Source: Chimaeribacter californicus
GTDB taxonomy: Bacteria; Pseudomonadota; Gammaproteobacteria; Enterobacterales; Enterobacteriaceae
Reading direction: 5' to 3'
DNA: 64,000 nucleotides
Assembly (NCBI RefSeq): GCF_002858675.1
Contig: NZ_PJZF01000003.1
Location: forward strand, 1-64,000
Under the pieces are notes generated by a model that was given only the letters and a program-made list of their open reading frames with translations, ran no database searches and was not told the DNA's origin. Position numbers and translations under genes: made by a program. Positions within the stretch are counted from its first letter, which is position 1. Every line of letters starts with the position of its first letter. This document shows, one piece after another, positions 43,871-52,684 of the stretch.

Positions 43871-45163
43871 ATGGCTCACGTTATCTTTATCGACAGTACC
43901 CCCACCGGCCTGAACGCCTTCCACAGCGCTCACCGGCTCGGCCACCAGGTCACCTTTATTCATCCGACCAGATCTTCCAGTTTCGTCAGCATCATGTCGA
44001 AAGACCCGACGAAACTGGCAACCCAGTTGGGGCATGTCGACCGGTATATTGAGGTGGATACCCTGGAAAACGAGCATCTTTTCCCCGTGCTCGACACCCT
44101 GGTGAAAGAGAATCCGTTCGACACCGTCATCAGTTCGGCCGAGACCGGCATCATGGCGGCCGCCCGTGCGGCTGAAAAATGGGGAACGCGCTACCCCAGC
44201 CCGCAGGATCTGGGCAACGCGGTATTTAAGAATCGCTTGCGTACCACGCTGAAGAACAACGGTATCCGCTCACCGGATTTTGAGGTGTTAAACGAAGAGG
44301 AACTGTTGCAGGGGCCGAAAAAAATCACGCTGCCGTTTGTGGTAAAACCCATTCGCGGCTTTGCCAAACAATTTTCCGCTATTTGCCGCACGCAGAGCGA
44401 TTTCGACAAGTATGTCAATAACCTGAAGGCCGATCGGGCCAACAGCGCCCTGATTGACAGCGTGGTGTCCCATGAATACATCATCGAAGAATATGTGACC
44501 GGCACCCTGCACTCCGCAGAGGTGATCGTGCGTGAAGGCAAGGTCATGTTTTACGCCACCACCACCCGCTATCGTGCGCATTATTACGACCTGCTGGAAC
44601 TGGCTGCGGTCATGCCCTCCGGTTTACCGGAACAGACGCGTGAAGAGATGAAAGCCTATCTGCAGGCCGTGTTTTCCGCCCTGAATATTCAGATCGGCCT
44701 CTATCACGTAGAGTTGCTGTTAACCGGCAACGGCCCGGTCTTGGTAGAAATCAATGCCCGGATGATGGGCAGCGTCTCTCCGATCATGTACCAGATTCAG
44801 ACCGGCCACGATCCTTTCGAGTACCTGATCCGCCTGCATCTGGGGGAACCGGTAGAGGTCAACGACAATGAATTTACCAATGCGGGAATTACGCTGGCCG
44901 TGGCGGCCAGACATGGGGGCACCATCTCCTCATCCTTCCGGCCGGAACAGCTTGAGGCGCTGCTGGCTCGCTATGCGATCCCGCACAATACGCTGAATAT
45001 CTATGCCGGCAGGGAGATTGGGCGCTACGAGGGCAATTTCAGCATTATGGGGCATGTCATTATTCTGGCCGACACGCCGCAGGAAGTGGCTGAAAAAGGG
45101 CATCGCTTCCTGAGTGAAATCGATGCGCTGATTGGCCTGGAAACAGCAAAATACGTTGAGTAA
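43871..45163 (+). CDS. ATP-grasp ligase
   Basis: This 430-residue protein has an N-terminal pre-ATP-grasp domain (VIFIDSTPTGLNAFHSAHRLG), the nucleotide-binding strands LPFVVKPIRGFAKQFSA and SHEYIIEEYVTGTLHSAEVI, and the metal site YHVELLLT...VLVEINARMMGS near residue 290. It belongs with the carboxylate-amine ligases such as L-amino-acid ligases, which build dipeptides through an acyl phosphate. A phosphonoamino acid such as phosphonoalanine is a plausible substrate. ATG 43871 is chosen since AAGGAG is eight bases upstream; an ATG two codons earlier is only two bases from that site. Confidence 0.85.
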   Translation: MAHVIFIDSTPTGLNAFHSAHRLGHQVTFIHPTRSSSFVSIMSKDPTKLATQLGHVDRYIEVDTLENEHLFPVLDTLVKENPFDTVISSAETGIMAAARAAEKWGTRYPSPQDLGNAVFKNRLRTTLKNNGIRSPDFEVLNEEELLQGPKKITLPFVVKPIRGFAKQFSAICRTQSDFDKYVNNLKADRANSALIDSVVSHEYIIEEYVTGTLHSAEVIVREGKVMFYATTTRYRAHYYDLLELAAVMPSGLPEQTREEMKAYLQAVFSALNIQIGLYHVELLLTGNGPVLVEINARMMGSVSPIMYQIQTGHDPFEYLIRLHLGEPVEVNDNEFTNAGITLAVAARHGGTISSSFRPEQLEALLARYAIPHNTLNIYAGREIGRYEGNFSIMGHVIILADTPQEVAEKGHRFLSEIDALIGLETAKYVE

Positions 45164-45203
45164 GGCTTATGGCATACACGGGCGGGTTAAGGAAGAAATT
45201 AAC

Positions 45204-46463
45204 ATGACGACACGGGATTCGGTTTTTCATTATCCGGCATTCGTACGGTTCTGTATGGGCGATATTGCCACCCAGCTTGGTACGGCGATAGTGATTATCA
45301 TTATTCCGCTCATCGCCATCACCTTTCTTGATGCGACACCGTTTGAAGTAGGGCTTCTCGCCGCCAGCGAACGTTTACCCTTTATCATGTTTAGCCTGAT
45401 CGCCGGCGTTTCCGCAGATAAGTGGGAGCGCAGGGCGATGCTGTTTTGCGCTAATTTTCTGCGGGTCGTTTTGCTGCTGATCATTATGTTTATCGTCTGG
45501 TCCGGCGCATTGTCAGTGATAACGCTGGCGGCGATGGTCTTTATCGTCGGCGCCGCGAATGTCTATTTTGAAGTGGCTTACTGGACGTATACCCCTGCGC
45601 TGGTTCCGGGGAGGCTGATTGCCAAAGGCAACGGCGCACTGGCGGCCATTGCCGGTGCGGCAGAGCTGGCCGGGCCTGCCGTGGGCGGCATGCTGTTAAA
45701 AATTGCCGGTATTCCCGGGGCCTTGTTAGTGAACAGCCTGCTGTTTCTGGTGGGAAGCGGCATGATCCTGACCGTCCCCAGGAATAAACCGGCGCCTCCC
45801 GAAGGTGCCCGCCTCTCTGGCCTCAGCCAAATCAAGCTGGGCATTCATACCCTTTTCCACTCACCGCCGTTACGTCGCCTGGTGATTACCGGCGCAGTGT
45901 GGAATCTCTTCGCCTGTGCGGCGACACCGCAAATCATGGTTTATCTCACCCGGACGCTGGGTCTTACCACCACGCACGTCGGGGTGATCCTGGGGCTGCA
46001 GGGGCTGGGGGGGTTGATCGGGGCGCTCTGTGCCGGTAAGGCCAGCGAAAGGCTGGGGCACGGGCGCAGCATCATGGTAGGGGGCGTGATCTACAGCCTC
46101 TTTACCCTGGCTATCTGCACCGTGACGCATGCCGCCCCCCGGGATCAGGGGTTACTCGGCGTATTCCTGTTCTGCGCAGGCTGGGGGTCATCAATTGGTG
46201 TGGTCAATATTATCAGCCTCCGGCAGTTGGTCAGCCCTGAATACCTTCTTGGGCGGATCAACGCCAGCTTTCGCTTCATCACCTGGGGTATCATGCCGCC
46301 TGCTGCCCTGTTAGGGGGAACGCTTTCGCAGTTAATCAACAGCCGGTTTGTTATTATTTCCGCCTGTCTGCTCGGGTTAGCCGTTATCGTATGTTCCTAC
46401 CGCAGAAGCACGGCCATACTCTGCGTTGAGGCCGCCCCAGAGCGCCTTAGTGAAAACAGCTAA
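45204..46463 (+). CDS. MFS exporter
   Basis: This 419-residue major facilitator protein resembles the EntS/MFS_3 type of siderophore and drug exporters: FCMGDIATQLGTAIVIIIIP in helix one, the loop AGVSADKWERRAMLF after helix two and GWGSSIGVVNIISLRQLV in the C-terminal half. It is the last gene of the island and most likely exports the finished product, giving self-protection. AAGGAAG lies about ten bases before the ATG; the frame extends 24 codons upstream into the ATP-grasp gene without a ribosome site. Confidence 0.88.
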   Translation: MTTRDSVFHYPAFVRFCMGDIATQLGTAIVIIIIPLIAITFLDATPFEVGLLAASERLPFIMFSLIAGVSADKWERRAMLFCANFLRVVLLLIIMFIVWSGALSVITLAAMVFIVGAANVYFEVAYWTYTPALVPGRLIAKGNGALAAIAGAAELAGPAVGGMLLKIAGIPGALLVNSLLFLVGSGMILTVPRNKPAPPEGARLSGLSQIKLGIHTLFHSPPLRRLVITGAVWNLFACAATPQIMVYLTRTLGLTTTHVGVILGLQGLGGLIGALCAGKASERLGHGRSIMVGGVIYSLFTLAICTVTHAAPRDQGLLGVFLFCAGWGSSIGVVNIISLRQLVSPEYLLGRINASFRFITWGIMPPAALLGGTLSQLINSRFVIISACLLGLAVIVCSYRRSTAILCVEAAPERLSENS

Positions 46464-46512
46464 GCTTACCCTTTTACTTTATTGATGCGTGTATTACCGG
46501 CAAAGGCGATCT

Positions 46513-46521
46513 CAGTCAGAG
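46513..46521. other. Right-end copy of the tRNA-Asn 3' end (att-like)
   Basis: CAGTCAGAG repeats nine bases of the tRNA-Asn acceptor/T-stem end. It is followed, as after intact tRNA-Asn genes, by the hairpin at 46535-46559. It marks the right end of the island; the match is short and decayed. Confidence 0.6.
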
Positions 46522-46534
46522 ACGCCGGACGCGG

Positions 46535-46560
46535 AAAGCCTGTTTTTAAAGCAGGCTTTG
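46535..46560 (+). terminator. Displaced tRNA-Asn-type terminator
   Basis: AAAGCCTG pairs with CAGGCTTT, with a TTTTTAAAG loop. It is nearly the same as the terminators after tRNA-Asn copies 1 and 3 and continues into a similar TTTGTGTCTGC context, so it originally belonged to tRNA-Asn copy 2. Confidence 0.8.
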
Positions 46561-46602
46561 TTTGTGTCTGCCGTTCCTCCCATGTTGAATAGGTTCATCC
46601 CG

Positions 46603-47142
46603 ATGACTGCATTTATCCCCCTGTCTGACCTTGGCCCCCGTATCTGCATCCTCGGCCCCTCGAACAGCGGTAAATCGACCCTGGCGCACGCCATCGCCCA
46701 GAAAACGGCCTGCCCGGTGGTGCATCTTGACCAGCTTCATCACCTTCCCCATACCCGCTGGCAGCCCCGGCCGGAAGCGCAATTTTTGGCGTTGCATCGC
46801 GCGGCTGTGCAGGAGGAACACTGGGTGATGGAGGGGAATTATACCCGCTGCCTGCCGGCGCGGCTGGAGCGGGCGACCGGGGTGATTCTGCTGGATATTG
46901 CGTTACCGCATATGTTGCTGCGCTATGTGCGCCGCACGCTGTTTGAACGTGAGCGGGTGGGCGGCATTGCGATGGGAAATCAACGCGATCGCATTACCGT
47001 GGAGATGCTGAAATACCTGATCGTGACCACACCGCAAAACAGAAAAAGGCACCGGCAACGCCTGGCTGACTGCGCGCTGCCCACGCTGTTTCTCTCCTCG
47101 CCGGCTAAGGTCAGCGCCTGCTGGCGGGCGTGGGCGCTGTAA
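46603..47142 (+). CDS. P-loop ATPase/kinase (adenylate-kinase-like)
   Basis: This 179-residue protein has a Walker A motif GPSNSGKST (residues 18-26), then HLDQLHHLP, an EEHWVMEGNYTRCLP block and a terminal nucleotide-binding-like strand (ALPTLFLSSPAKV). This is the layout of the small AAA/adenylate-kinase-like proteins annotated as topology modulation proteins. Substrate is unknown. The start was chosen where the family homology begins; an ATG seven codons upstream is an alternative. It converges on the EF-G gene across a strong hairpin. Confidence 0.75.
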   Translation: MTAFIPLSDLGPRICILGPSNSGKSTLAHAIAQKTACPVVHLDQLHHLPHTRWQPRPEAQFLALHRAAVQEEHWVMEGNYTRCLPARLERATGVILLDIALPHMLLRYVRRTLFERERVGGIAMGNQRDRITVEMLKYLIVTTPQNRKRHRQRLADCALPTLFLSSPAKVSACWRAWAL

Positions 47143-47149
47143 ACGTAAA

Positions 47150-47182
47150 CATGCCGCGCCGGGGCAGGCCCGGCGCGGCATG
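47150..47182. terminator. Bidirectional hairpin between ATPase and EF-G genes
   Basis: A perfect 14-bp stem, CATGCCGCGCCGGG with CCCGGCGCGGCATG, and a five-base loop between two convergent genes. Confidence 0.8.
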
Positions 47183-47207
47183 GGTCAAAACACTTGCTTT
47201 ACTGCGT

Positions 47208-49310
47208 TTACGCATTCCCCCGCGAGGCGATGATCGCGTCGGCCACGTTGCGCGGCGCTTCGGCGTAGTGGTTAAACTCCATGCTGTAGGAGGCGCGCCC
47301 CTGCGTCATGGATCGCAGCGTGGTGGCGTAGCTGAACATCTCCGAGAGCGGCACCTCGGCGCGGATCACCCGCGCACCGTGCAACTCATCCATGCCCTGC
47401 ACCGTGCCGCGGCGTGACGACAGGTACCCCATCACCCCGCCCGCGTACTCTTCCGGCGTTTCGACCTCGACTTTCATCACCGGCTCCAGAATCACCGGAC
47501 CGGCCTGTTTCGCCGCCGCTTTGAAGCCGAAAATCGCCGCCATACGGAACGCCATCTCGGAGGAGTCCACCTCATGGTAGGAGCCGAAGGTCAGCGTGGC
47601 CTTGAGATCCACCACCGGGTAACCCGCCAGAATGCCGTTGTTCAGCGCCTCACGGATGCCCTTCTCCACTGACGGGATGTACTCGCGCGGCACCACGCCG
47701 CCTTTGGTGGCATCCTCAAAGCGGAAACCGCTGCCGGGGGCCAGCGGCTCCAGCGTCAGCACCACATGGCCATACTGCCCTTTGCCGCCGGACTGACGCA
47801 CAAATTTTCCTTCGACGTCGCGCACCGTTTTACTGATGGTCTCGCGGTAGGTGACCTGCGGGCGGCCGATGTTGGCCTCGACGCCGAACTCACGCTTCAT
47901 GCGGTCCACAATGATCTCCAGATGCAGCTCGCCCATGCCGGAGATAATGCTCTGCCCGGACTGCTCATCGGTGTGCAGGCGGAAAGAGGGGTCTTCGGCC
48001 GCCAGCCGTTGCAGCGCGATGCCCATCTTCTCCTGGTCGCCCTGGGTTTTCGGCTCAATGGCCAGGGAGATCACCGGTTCAGGGAACTCCATCCGCTCCA
48101 GGGTGATCACCGCCTGCGGGTCACAGAGCGTTTCACCGGTGGTGACCTCTTTCAGCCCGACACAGGCGGCTATGTCCCCGGCGCGGATCTCATCCACCTC
48201 ATGCCGGTCATTGGCGTGCATCTGCACAATGCGGCCGATGCGCTCTTTCTTGCCCTTCACCGCGTTGAACACGCTGTCGCCTTTGCGCAGCACGCCGGAA
48301 TAGACGCGCACAAAGGTCAGCTGGCCGACGTAGGGGTCAGTCATCAGCTTGAAGGCCAGCGCCGAGAACGGCTCGTCATCGTCCGCATGGCGTTCCGCTA
48401 CGTTGCCTTTCTCATCCACGCCCTGCACCGCCGGCACATCCACCGGCGACGGCATCAGCTCAATCACCGCATCGAGCATCCGCTGTACGCCTTTGTTTTT
48501 GAAGGCGCTGCCGCACAGCATCGGCTGAATTTCACCGGCCAGCGTGCGCAGGCGCAACCCGAGGATGACCTCCTGCTCATCCAGGGAGCCCTGCTCCAGG
48601 TACTTATCCATCAGCGTTTCAGTGGCTTCAGCCGCCGCCGACACCATCTTCTCGCGCCACAGCTGCGCGGTGGGCACGAGATCCTCCGGCACCGGCGCAT
48701 AACGGAAAGTCATGCCCTGGGTGGCGTCATCCCAGTAGATGGCGCGCATTTTGTTGAGATCGACCACGCCGCTGAACTGCTCCTCACTGCCGATGGGGAT
48801 CACAATCGGCACCGGGTGGGCACCCAGGCGGTCAATCATCATCTGCACCACCCGGAAGAAATCCGCGCCCGCGCGGTCCATTTTGTTGACGAACGCCAGC
48901 CGCGGCACCTTGTATTTATTCGCCTGCCGCCACACGGTTTCGGACTGCGGCTGCACGCCGCCCACCGAGTCATACACCATCACTGCGCCATCCAGCACGC
49001 GCATGGAACGTTCCACCTCGATGGTGAAATCGACGTGCCCCGGCGTATCAATGATGTTGATGCGGTGCGGCTCAACGCTGTTGTCCATGCCCGGCCAGAA
49101 GCAGCTCACCGCCGCCGAGGTAATGGTAATGCCGCGTTCCTGCTCCTGCGCCATCCAGTCAGTCGTTGCCGCGCCATCGTGCACTTCCCCCAGCTTGTGA
49201 CTCATCCCGGTGTAAAACAGGATGCGCTCCGTGGTGGTGGTTTTACCGGCATCGATGTGCGCGGAGATGCCGATGTTGCGATAACGTTCGATGGGGAGGG
49301 TTCGGGGCAT
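47208..49310 (-). CDS. Elongation factor G paralogue
   Basis: This 700-residue translational GTPase has the G1 motif AHIDAGKT at residues 17-24, the DTPGHVDF and NKMD motifs, and the full domain II-V complement ([36 protein letters not shown]). It translocates tRNA and mRNA on the ribosome or helps recycle it. The usual fusA lies with rpsL, rpsG and tufA; none is here, so this is an extra copy. Its role (stress, antibiotic tolerance or low-GTP translation) cannot be told. It is divergent from an arsR-type gene. Confidence 0.92.
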   Translation of the reverse strand: MPRTLPIERYRNIGISAHIDAGKTTTTERILFYTGMSHKLGEVHDGAATTDWMAQEQERGITITSAAVSCFWPGMDNSVEPHRINIIDTPGHVDFTIEVERSMRVLDGAVMVYDSVGGVQPQSETVWRQANKYKVPRLAFVNKMDRAGADFFRVVQMMIDRLGAHPVPIVIPIGSEEQFSGVVDLNKMRAIYWDDATQGMTFRYAPVPEDLVPTAQLWREKMVSAAAEATETLMDKYLEQGSLDEQEVILGLRLRTLAGEIQPMLCGSAFKNKGVQRMLDAVIELMPSPVDVPAVQGVDEKGNVAERHADDDEPFSALAFKLMTDPYVGQLTFVRVYSGVLRKGDSVFNAVKGKKERIGRIVQMHANDRHEVDEIRAGDIAACVGLKEVTTGETLCDPQAVITLERMEFPEPVISLAIEPKTQGDQEKMGIALQRLAAEDPSFRLHTDEQSGQSIISGMGELHLEIIVDRMKREFGVEANIGRPQVTYRETISKTVRDVEGKFVRQSGGKGQYGHVVLTLEPLAPGSGFRFEDATKGGVVPREYIPSVEKGIREALNNGILAGYPVVDLKATLTFGSYHEVDSSEMAFRMAAIFGFKAAAKQAGPVILEPVMKVEVETPEEYAGGVMGYLSSRRGTVQGMDELHGARVIRAEVPLSEMFSYATTLRSMTQGRASYSMEFNHYAEAPRNVADAIIASRGNA

Positions 49311-49398
49311 GATGCGTCCTTAGTCAGTGGGGTTCGCAGGCCGGCACCATTGCCGGCCATCCGGCCACTGCGGATCAGCATAATACAACTGTACGTGT

Positions 49399-49411
49399 AT
49401 AGTCGAACTAT
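49399..49411. promoter_or_regulatory. Candidate ArsR-type operator
   Basis: ATAGTCGAACTAT is a perfect 5-bp palindrome around CGA in the 200-bp gap between the divergent EF-G and ArsR-type genes. It is placed to control one or both. Confidence 0.4.
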
Positions 49412-49514
49412 TTGAGCTAAAATTAACCACGCGTGCGTATCCGTGATGATTTGCTATAGTAGCGGCCCGCCGGCGCAGGCTGCCGCCGTTGAATTCATGC
49501 TTAACAGGAAAACT

Positions 49515-49826
49515 ATGATTGCCAACCACCCGGAAACGGATCAGATTCGCCTGGAAAATGTCCTGCTGGCGTTAGGCAACCCGCTGCGGCTGGAGATTGT
49601 GAGGACGCTGGCGCGCGAAGGCGAACAGGCGTGCGGCGCGCTGCGGCGGGACGTGGCGAAATCCACCATGACCCACCACTGGCGGGTCTTGCGGGACAGC
49701 GGCGTGATCTGGCAGAGGCCGCAGGGGCGGGAGAATTTGATCTCGCTGCGGCGGGATGACCTCAACGCCCGTTTTCCCGGCCTGCTGGATACGCTGATGG
49801 CGGTGATGGATGCCCCGCAGGCCTGA
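49515..49826 (+). CDS. ArsR-family transcriptional regulator
   Basis: This 103-residue winged-helix regulator contains LLALGNPLRLEIVRTLAREG (helix alpha-2), CGALRRDVAKSTMTHHWRVL (recognition helix) and DSGVIWQRPQGRENLISLRR (the wing). No metal-binding cysteine pair of the ArsR ELCVCDL type is seen, so it probably senses something other than arsenite. CAGGA lies six bases before the ATG at 49515. The divergent neighbour is the EF-G paralogue. Confidence 0.88.
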   Translation: MIANHPETDQIRLENVLLALGNPLRLEIVRTLAREGEQACGALRRDVAKSTMTHHWRVLRDSGVIWQRPQGRENLISLRRDDLNARFPGLLDTLMAVMDAPQA

Positions 49827-49849
49827 AGGGCGTAAAAAGAGCATAACAA

Positions 49850-49875
49850 AACGCCTGCCGGTCAGGGCAGGCGTT
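49850..49875. terminator. Hairpin between convergent genes
   Basis: AACGCCTGCC pairs with GGCAGGCGTT. The flanking AACAAAA gives a T-run on the minus strand, so it can end the small gene at 49926. Confidence 0.75.
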
Positions 49876-49925
49876 CAGTGCACAGTTCGTTCCAGTAACA
49901 GTAGCGGATGCTGAGGCGGTAGCGG

Positions 49926-50090
49926 CTATTTTCCATAATGCCGCTGCACAGAAGGGTGGAACGTCAGCCCATACAACGCACTGGCAGGGATCAGCACGTC
50001 GCACAGCGTGGCGGCATCCACCTCACGCGGCGGCCGGGTATCCGCCGGGCGTGGGGTACGGTGAAATAAAAAAGCCAGTAAACGCGTCAT
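49926..50090 (-). CDS. Small protein, 54 residues
   Basis: This short gene encodes MTRLLAFLFHRTPRP, a proline-rich turn, then EVDAATLCDVLIPASALYG and ends VQRHYGK. The N-terminal segment is amphipathic with arginine. I do not recognise it. GGAGG stands five bases upstream of the ATG and a terminator lies just past the stop, which argues it is translated. It is between yeeO and the arsR-type gene. Confidence 0.55.
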   Translation of the reverse strand: MTRLLAFLFHRTPRPADTRPPREVDAATLCDVLIPASALYGLTFHPSVQRHYGK

Positions 50091-50207
50091 GCCATCCTCC
50101 AGGGTCAGTGAGTGTGCTGCTTAGCCCTGAGTAGAGCGCGTTTTTGCCGCCAACGGAAATACGCATTTTTGCGCTGCTTAGTGAAAAAACGCCAATGCCC
50201 CGCCGCG

Positions 50208-51719
50208 CTAGCGGGAACTTCTGGCTTTCAGCCAGCGTGTTTTTACCGGCTCAGGCGCCACCTCGCCCTGCTTCAGCCGTGGGTATTTCCACAGCCAGCG
50301 GCCACTGACCATCCGCCAGTAGAAGAAAGCCCCCCGCACCGCCCAGTCAAAGAACATCCCGAGCCAGACGCCCACCACGCCCAGCCCGAGCACAATCCCC
50401 AGCGTGTAACCGGCGACGACCCGGCAGCCCCACATGCCCAGCATCGACACCCACATGGCGAAGCGCGCATCCCGCGCGCCCTTCAGCCCGGACGGCAGCA
50501 CCCAGGAGGCGGCCCAGATCGGCATAAACAGCGCATTGAGCCAGATCAGGTGTTTCACCACCTCTTTCACATCCTCCTCGCGGGTATAGAACGAGGCGAA
50601 CAGCCCGGCAAACGGCGCGGTGCCCCAGGCGATCAGCGTCAGGCCAATGGTGGAGAGCCAGAACACATGCCGCAACTGCCGCTCCGCCTGCCCGACCTGC
50701 CCTTTGCCGAGCCGTTTGCCGACGATAATGGTAGAGGCGGAGCCGAGGGCGTTGCCCGGCAGGTTAATCAGGGAGGCGATGGAAAACGCGATAAAGTTAC
50801 CGGCTATCACGTTGGTGCCCATGCCGGACACGAACATCTGCGTCAGCAGCTTGCCGCCGTTAAACAGCACCGACTCAATACTGGCCGGCAGGCCGATGCC
50901 CAGCACTTCCCACAGGATGTTCCATTTCAGCGGGGTGAAATAACTGCGCAGGGTGATGTGCAGCGCCGGGTTAAAGCCGATCATCAGCACATAGATAATG
51001 CCGATCGCGCCGATATAGCGTGAAATGGTCAGCCCCAGCCCGGCCCCGACAAAGCCCATCCCGCCCCAGCCAAACAGCCCGTAAATCAGGATGCTGCTGA
51101 TGATGATATTGAGGATGTTCATGCCGCCGTTGATCAACAGCGGGATTTTGGTATTGCCCGCGCCGCGCAGCGCGCCGCTGCCGATCAGCGCAATCGCCGC
51201 CGCCGGGTAACTCCAGACGGTGGTTTGCAGGTAGGAGAGCGCCAGCGCTTTTACCTCCGGCGTGGCTGCCCCGGCAATCACATTGATAATGTGTTCCCCG
51301 GCGAGATGGATGCCGCCCGCCAGCAGAACCGACACCACCGTCATCAGCACCAGCGACTGCCGCGCCGCGGCCCGCGCCCGTTTGCGATCGCGCTTGCCGA
51401 GGCTGAACGCCACCACCACTGTGGTGCCGAGATCCACCGCCGCAAAGAAGGAGAGGATCACCATGTTGAAGCTGTCTGCCAGCCCCACCCCGGCCATCGC
51501 CTCTTTGCCGAGCCAGCTGACCAGGAAGGTGCTCAGCACCCCCATCAGCAGGACGCAGGTATTTTCCAGGAAAATGGGCACCGCCAGCGGCGTGATTTCA
51601 CGCCAGAACAGCACCCGGTAGCTTTTTCGGTTGGTATACCAGCGTGTGCTGGCAACGCGCTGGTGCACGGCATTGATAACGTTCAAGGTTGACCTGCGAG
51701 ACGGTAAGTGAAACCACAT
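50208..51719 (-). CDS. yeeO: MATE-family flavin exporter YeeO
   Basis: This 503-residue protein aligns closely with E. coli YeeO: KSYRVLFWREITPLAVPIFL, STFLVSWLGKEAMAGVGLAD, GSGALRGAGNTKIPLLINGG and RWLWKYPR at the end. It has the twelve helices of multidrug-and-toxin extrusion proteins. YeeO has been linked to export of FMN and FAD. In E. coli the gene sits between asnW and asnU, so its position here supports the core synteny on both sides of the island. Confidence 0.95.
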   Translation of the reverse strand: MWFHLPSRRSTLNVINAVHQRVASTRWYTNRKSYRVLFWREITPLAVPIFLENTCVLLMGVLSTFLVSWLGKEAMAGVGLADSFNMVILSFFAAVDLGTTVVVAFSLGKRDRKRARAAARQSLVLMTVVSVLLAGGIHLAGEHIINVIAGAATPEVKALALSYLQTTVWSYPAAAIALIGSGALRGAGNTKIPLLINGGMNILNIIISSILIYGLFGWGGMGFVGAGLGLTISRYIGAIGIIYVLMIGFNPALHITLRSYFTPLKWNILWEVLGIGLPASIESVLFNGGKLLTQMFVSGMGTNVIAGNFIAFSIASLINLPGNALGSASTIIVGKRLGKGQVGQAERQLRHVFWLSTIGLTLIAWGTAPFAGLFASFYTREEDVKEVVKHLIWLNALFMPIWAASWVLPSGLKGARDARFAMWVSMLGMWGCRVVAGYTLGIVLGLGVVGVWLGMFFDWAVRGAFFYWRMVSGRWLWKYPRLKQGEVAPEPVKTRWLKARSSR

Positions 51720-52004
51720 TTCAAATAATGATTTACAAACGCCTATCCTGCCAAGGCTTTTTTTTGCTCATTTTTTTGATCGCCGTTTTTGCCCCTTGTG
51801 CCCGGCAAAAAAAAGCCCGCGACAGGTGCGGGCGTCGGGTCAGGCGGGTGCGTTCAGCCCGGTGCTCCGGTGTAACGGTTGCTGCGCCGCCCACCTGTTT
51901 TATTTCCCTGTATCTTGCGGCGGAATGTTTTAATGCTGTGACGGTAATCTCAATTAATCACGCGGCCGCCGGGCAGACGTCTATCATCAGGGTATCCCCC
52001 CTGC

Positions 52005-52616
52005 TCAGACCGGCGTACTGGCTTCCTCTGCGGCAAGCGCGGCCTGCACCGCCGGGCGCGCGCCCACGCGATCCCGGAATCGGGCCAGCACCGGCCACTG
52101 CTGAATATCAATGTTAAAGACCGGCAACCAGCCCAGCACCGTAAACAGGTAGGCATCCGCCACGCCGAACTGCCCCATCAGGTAATCCTGGCCGTCCAGC
52201 TGCGTGTTCAGGTAATCGAGCCGGGTAAAGAGCCGGGTACGGAACATCACTTTGGCCTCCTCCGGCAGGGCGGCATTAAACAGCGGGGCGCTGCCGCCGT
52301 GAATTTCAGTGGTAATAAAATTCAGCCACTCCTGCAACCGCACGCGCTCCCAGCTTCCGGCGGCCGGGGCCAGCGCGCTGCCCGGCACCTGGTCGGCCAG
52401 GTATTGCAGGATCGCCGGCCCTTCCGTCAGCACCTCGCCATTCTCCAGCACCAGCGCCGCCACATACCCTTTCGGGTTAATGGCACGGAAGTCGCCGCCT
52501 TCGGCGGTGCGTTTGGTTTGGTTGTTCACGCGAACCAGTTCAAACGGCAGATTCAGCTCGCGCAGGGTAATGTGTGAGGCGAGGGAACAGGCCATCGGGG
52601 CAAAGTAGAGCTTCAT
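52005..52616 (-). CDS. Glutathione S-transferase, GstA type
   Basis: This 203-residue protein has the beta-class N-terminal thioredoxin-like domain (MKLYFAPMACSLASHITLRE with the conserved Cys10), the INPKGYVAALVLENGEVLTE cis-proline region and ILQYLAD, then an all-helical C-terminal domain with GQFGVADAYLFTVLGW. It conjugates or reduces small electrophiles with glutathione. It is the last gene on the strand shared with the UbiD cluster, 68 bp downstream, and may belong to that operon or be independent. Confidence 0.9.
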   Translation of the reverse strand: MKLYFAPMACSLASHITLRELNLPFELVRVNNQTKRTAEGGDFRAINPKGYVAALVLENGEVLTEGPAILQYLADQVPGSALAPAAGSWERVRLQEWLNFITTEIHGGSAPLFNAALPEEAKVMFRTRLFTRLDYLNTQLDGQDYLMGQFGVADAYLFTVLGWLPVFNIDIQQWPVLARFRDRVGARPAVQAALAAEEASTPV

Positions 52617-52684
52617 GGTTTTTCCTTATTTATCCGTGTTTGTTTCTCGTGTTTGTTTCTGCCTGAAGCAGGAAAGCCAGGGCG

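Larger units (their letters stand above)
31671..46521. mobile_element. Genomic island at tRNA-Asn carrying a phosphonate biosynthesis cluster
   Basis: The island lies between the 3' end of tRNA-Asn copy 2 and a short repeat of the tRNA 3' end (CAGTCAGAG, 46513-46521). That repeat is followed at 46535 by the terminator hairpin that normally trails a tRNA-Asn. The left 3 kb is AT-rich and unlike its surroundings; the right part is GC-rich. No integrase, transposase or excisionase gene is visible, so it is now immobile or was mobilised in trans. Cargo: a TetR regulator, a disrupted oxidase, and an eleven-gene run from phosphoenolpyruvate mutase to an MFS exporter. The gene-free stretch 31671-32013 contains only AT-rich promoter-like sequence for the regulator. 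Confidence 0.8.

Noticed and set aside
31671-46521. Integrase or transposase within the phosphonate island
   Set aside because: All frames of useful length were assigned or look like shadows; none resembles a tyrosine recombinase or transposase.
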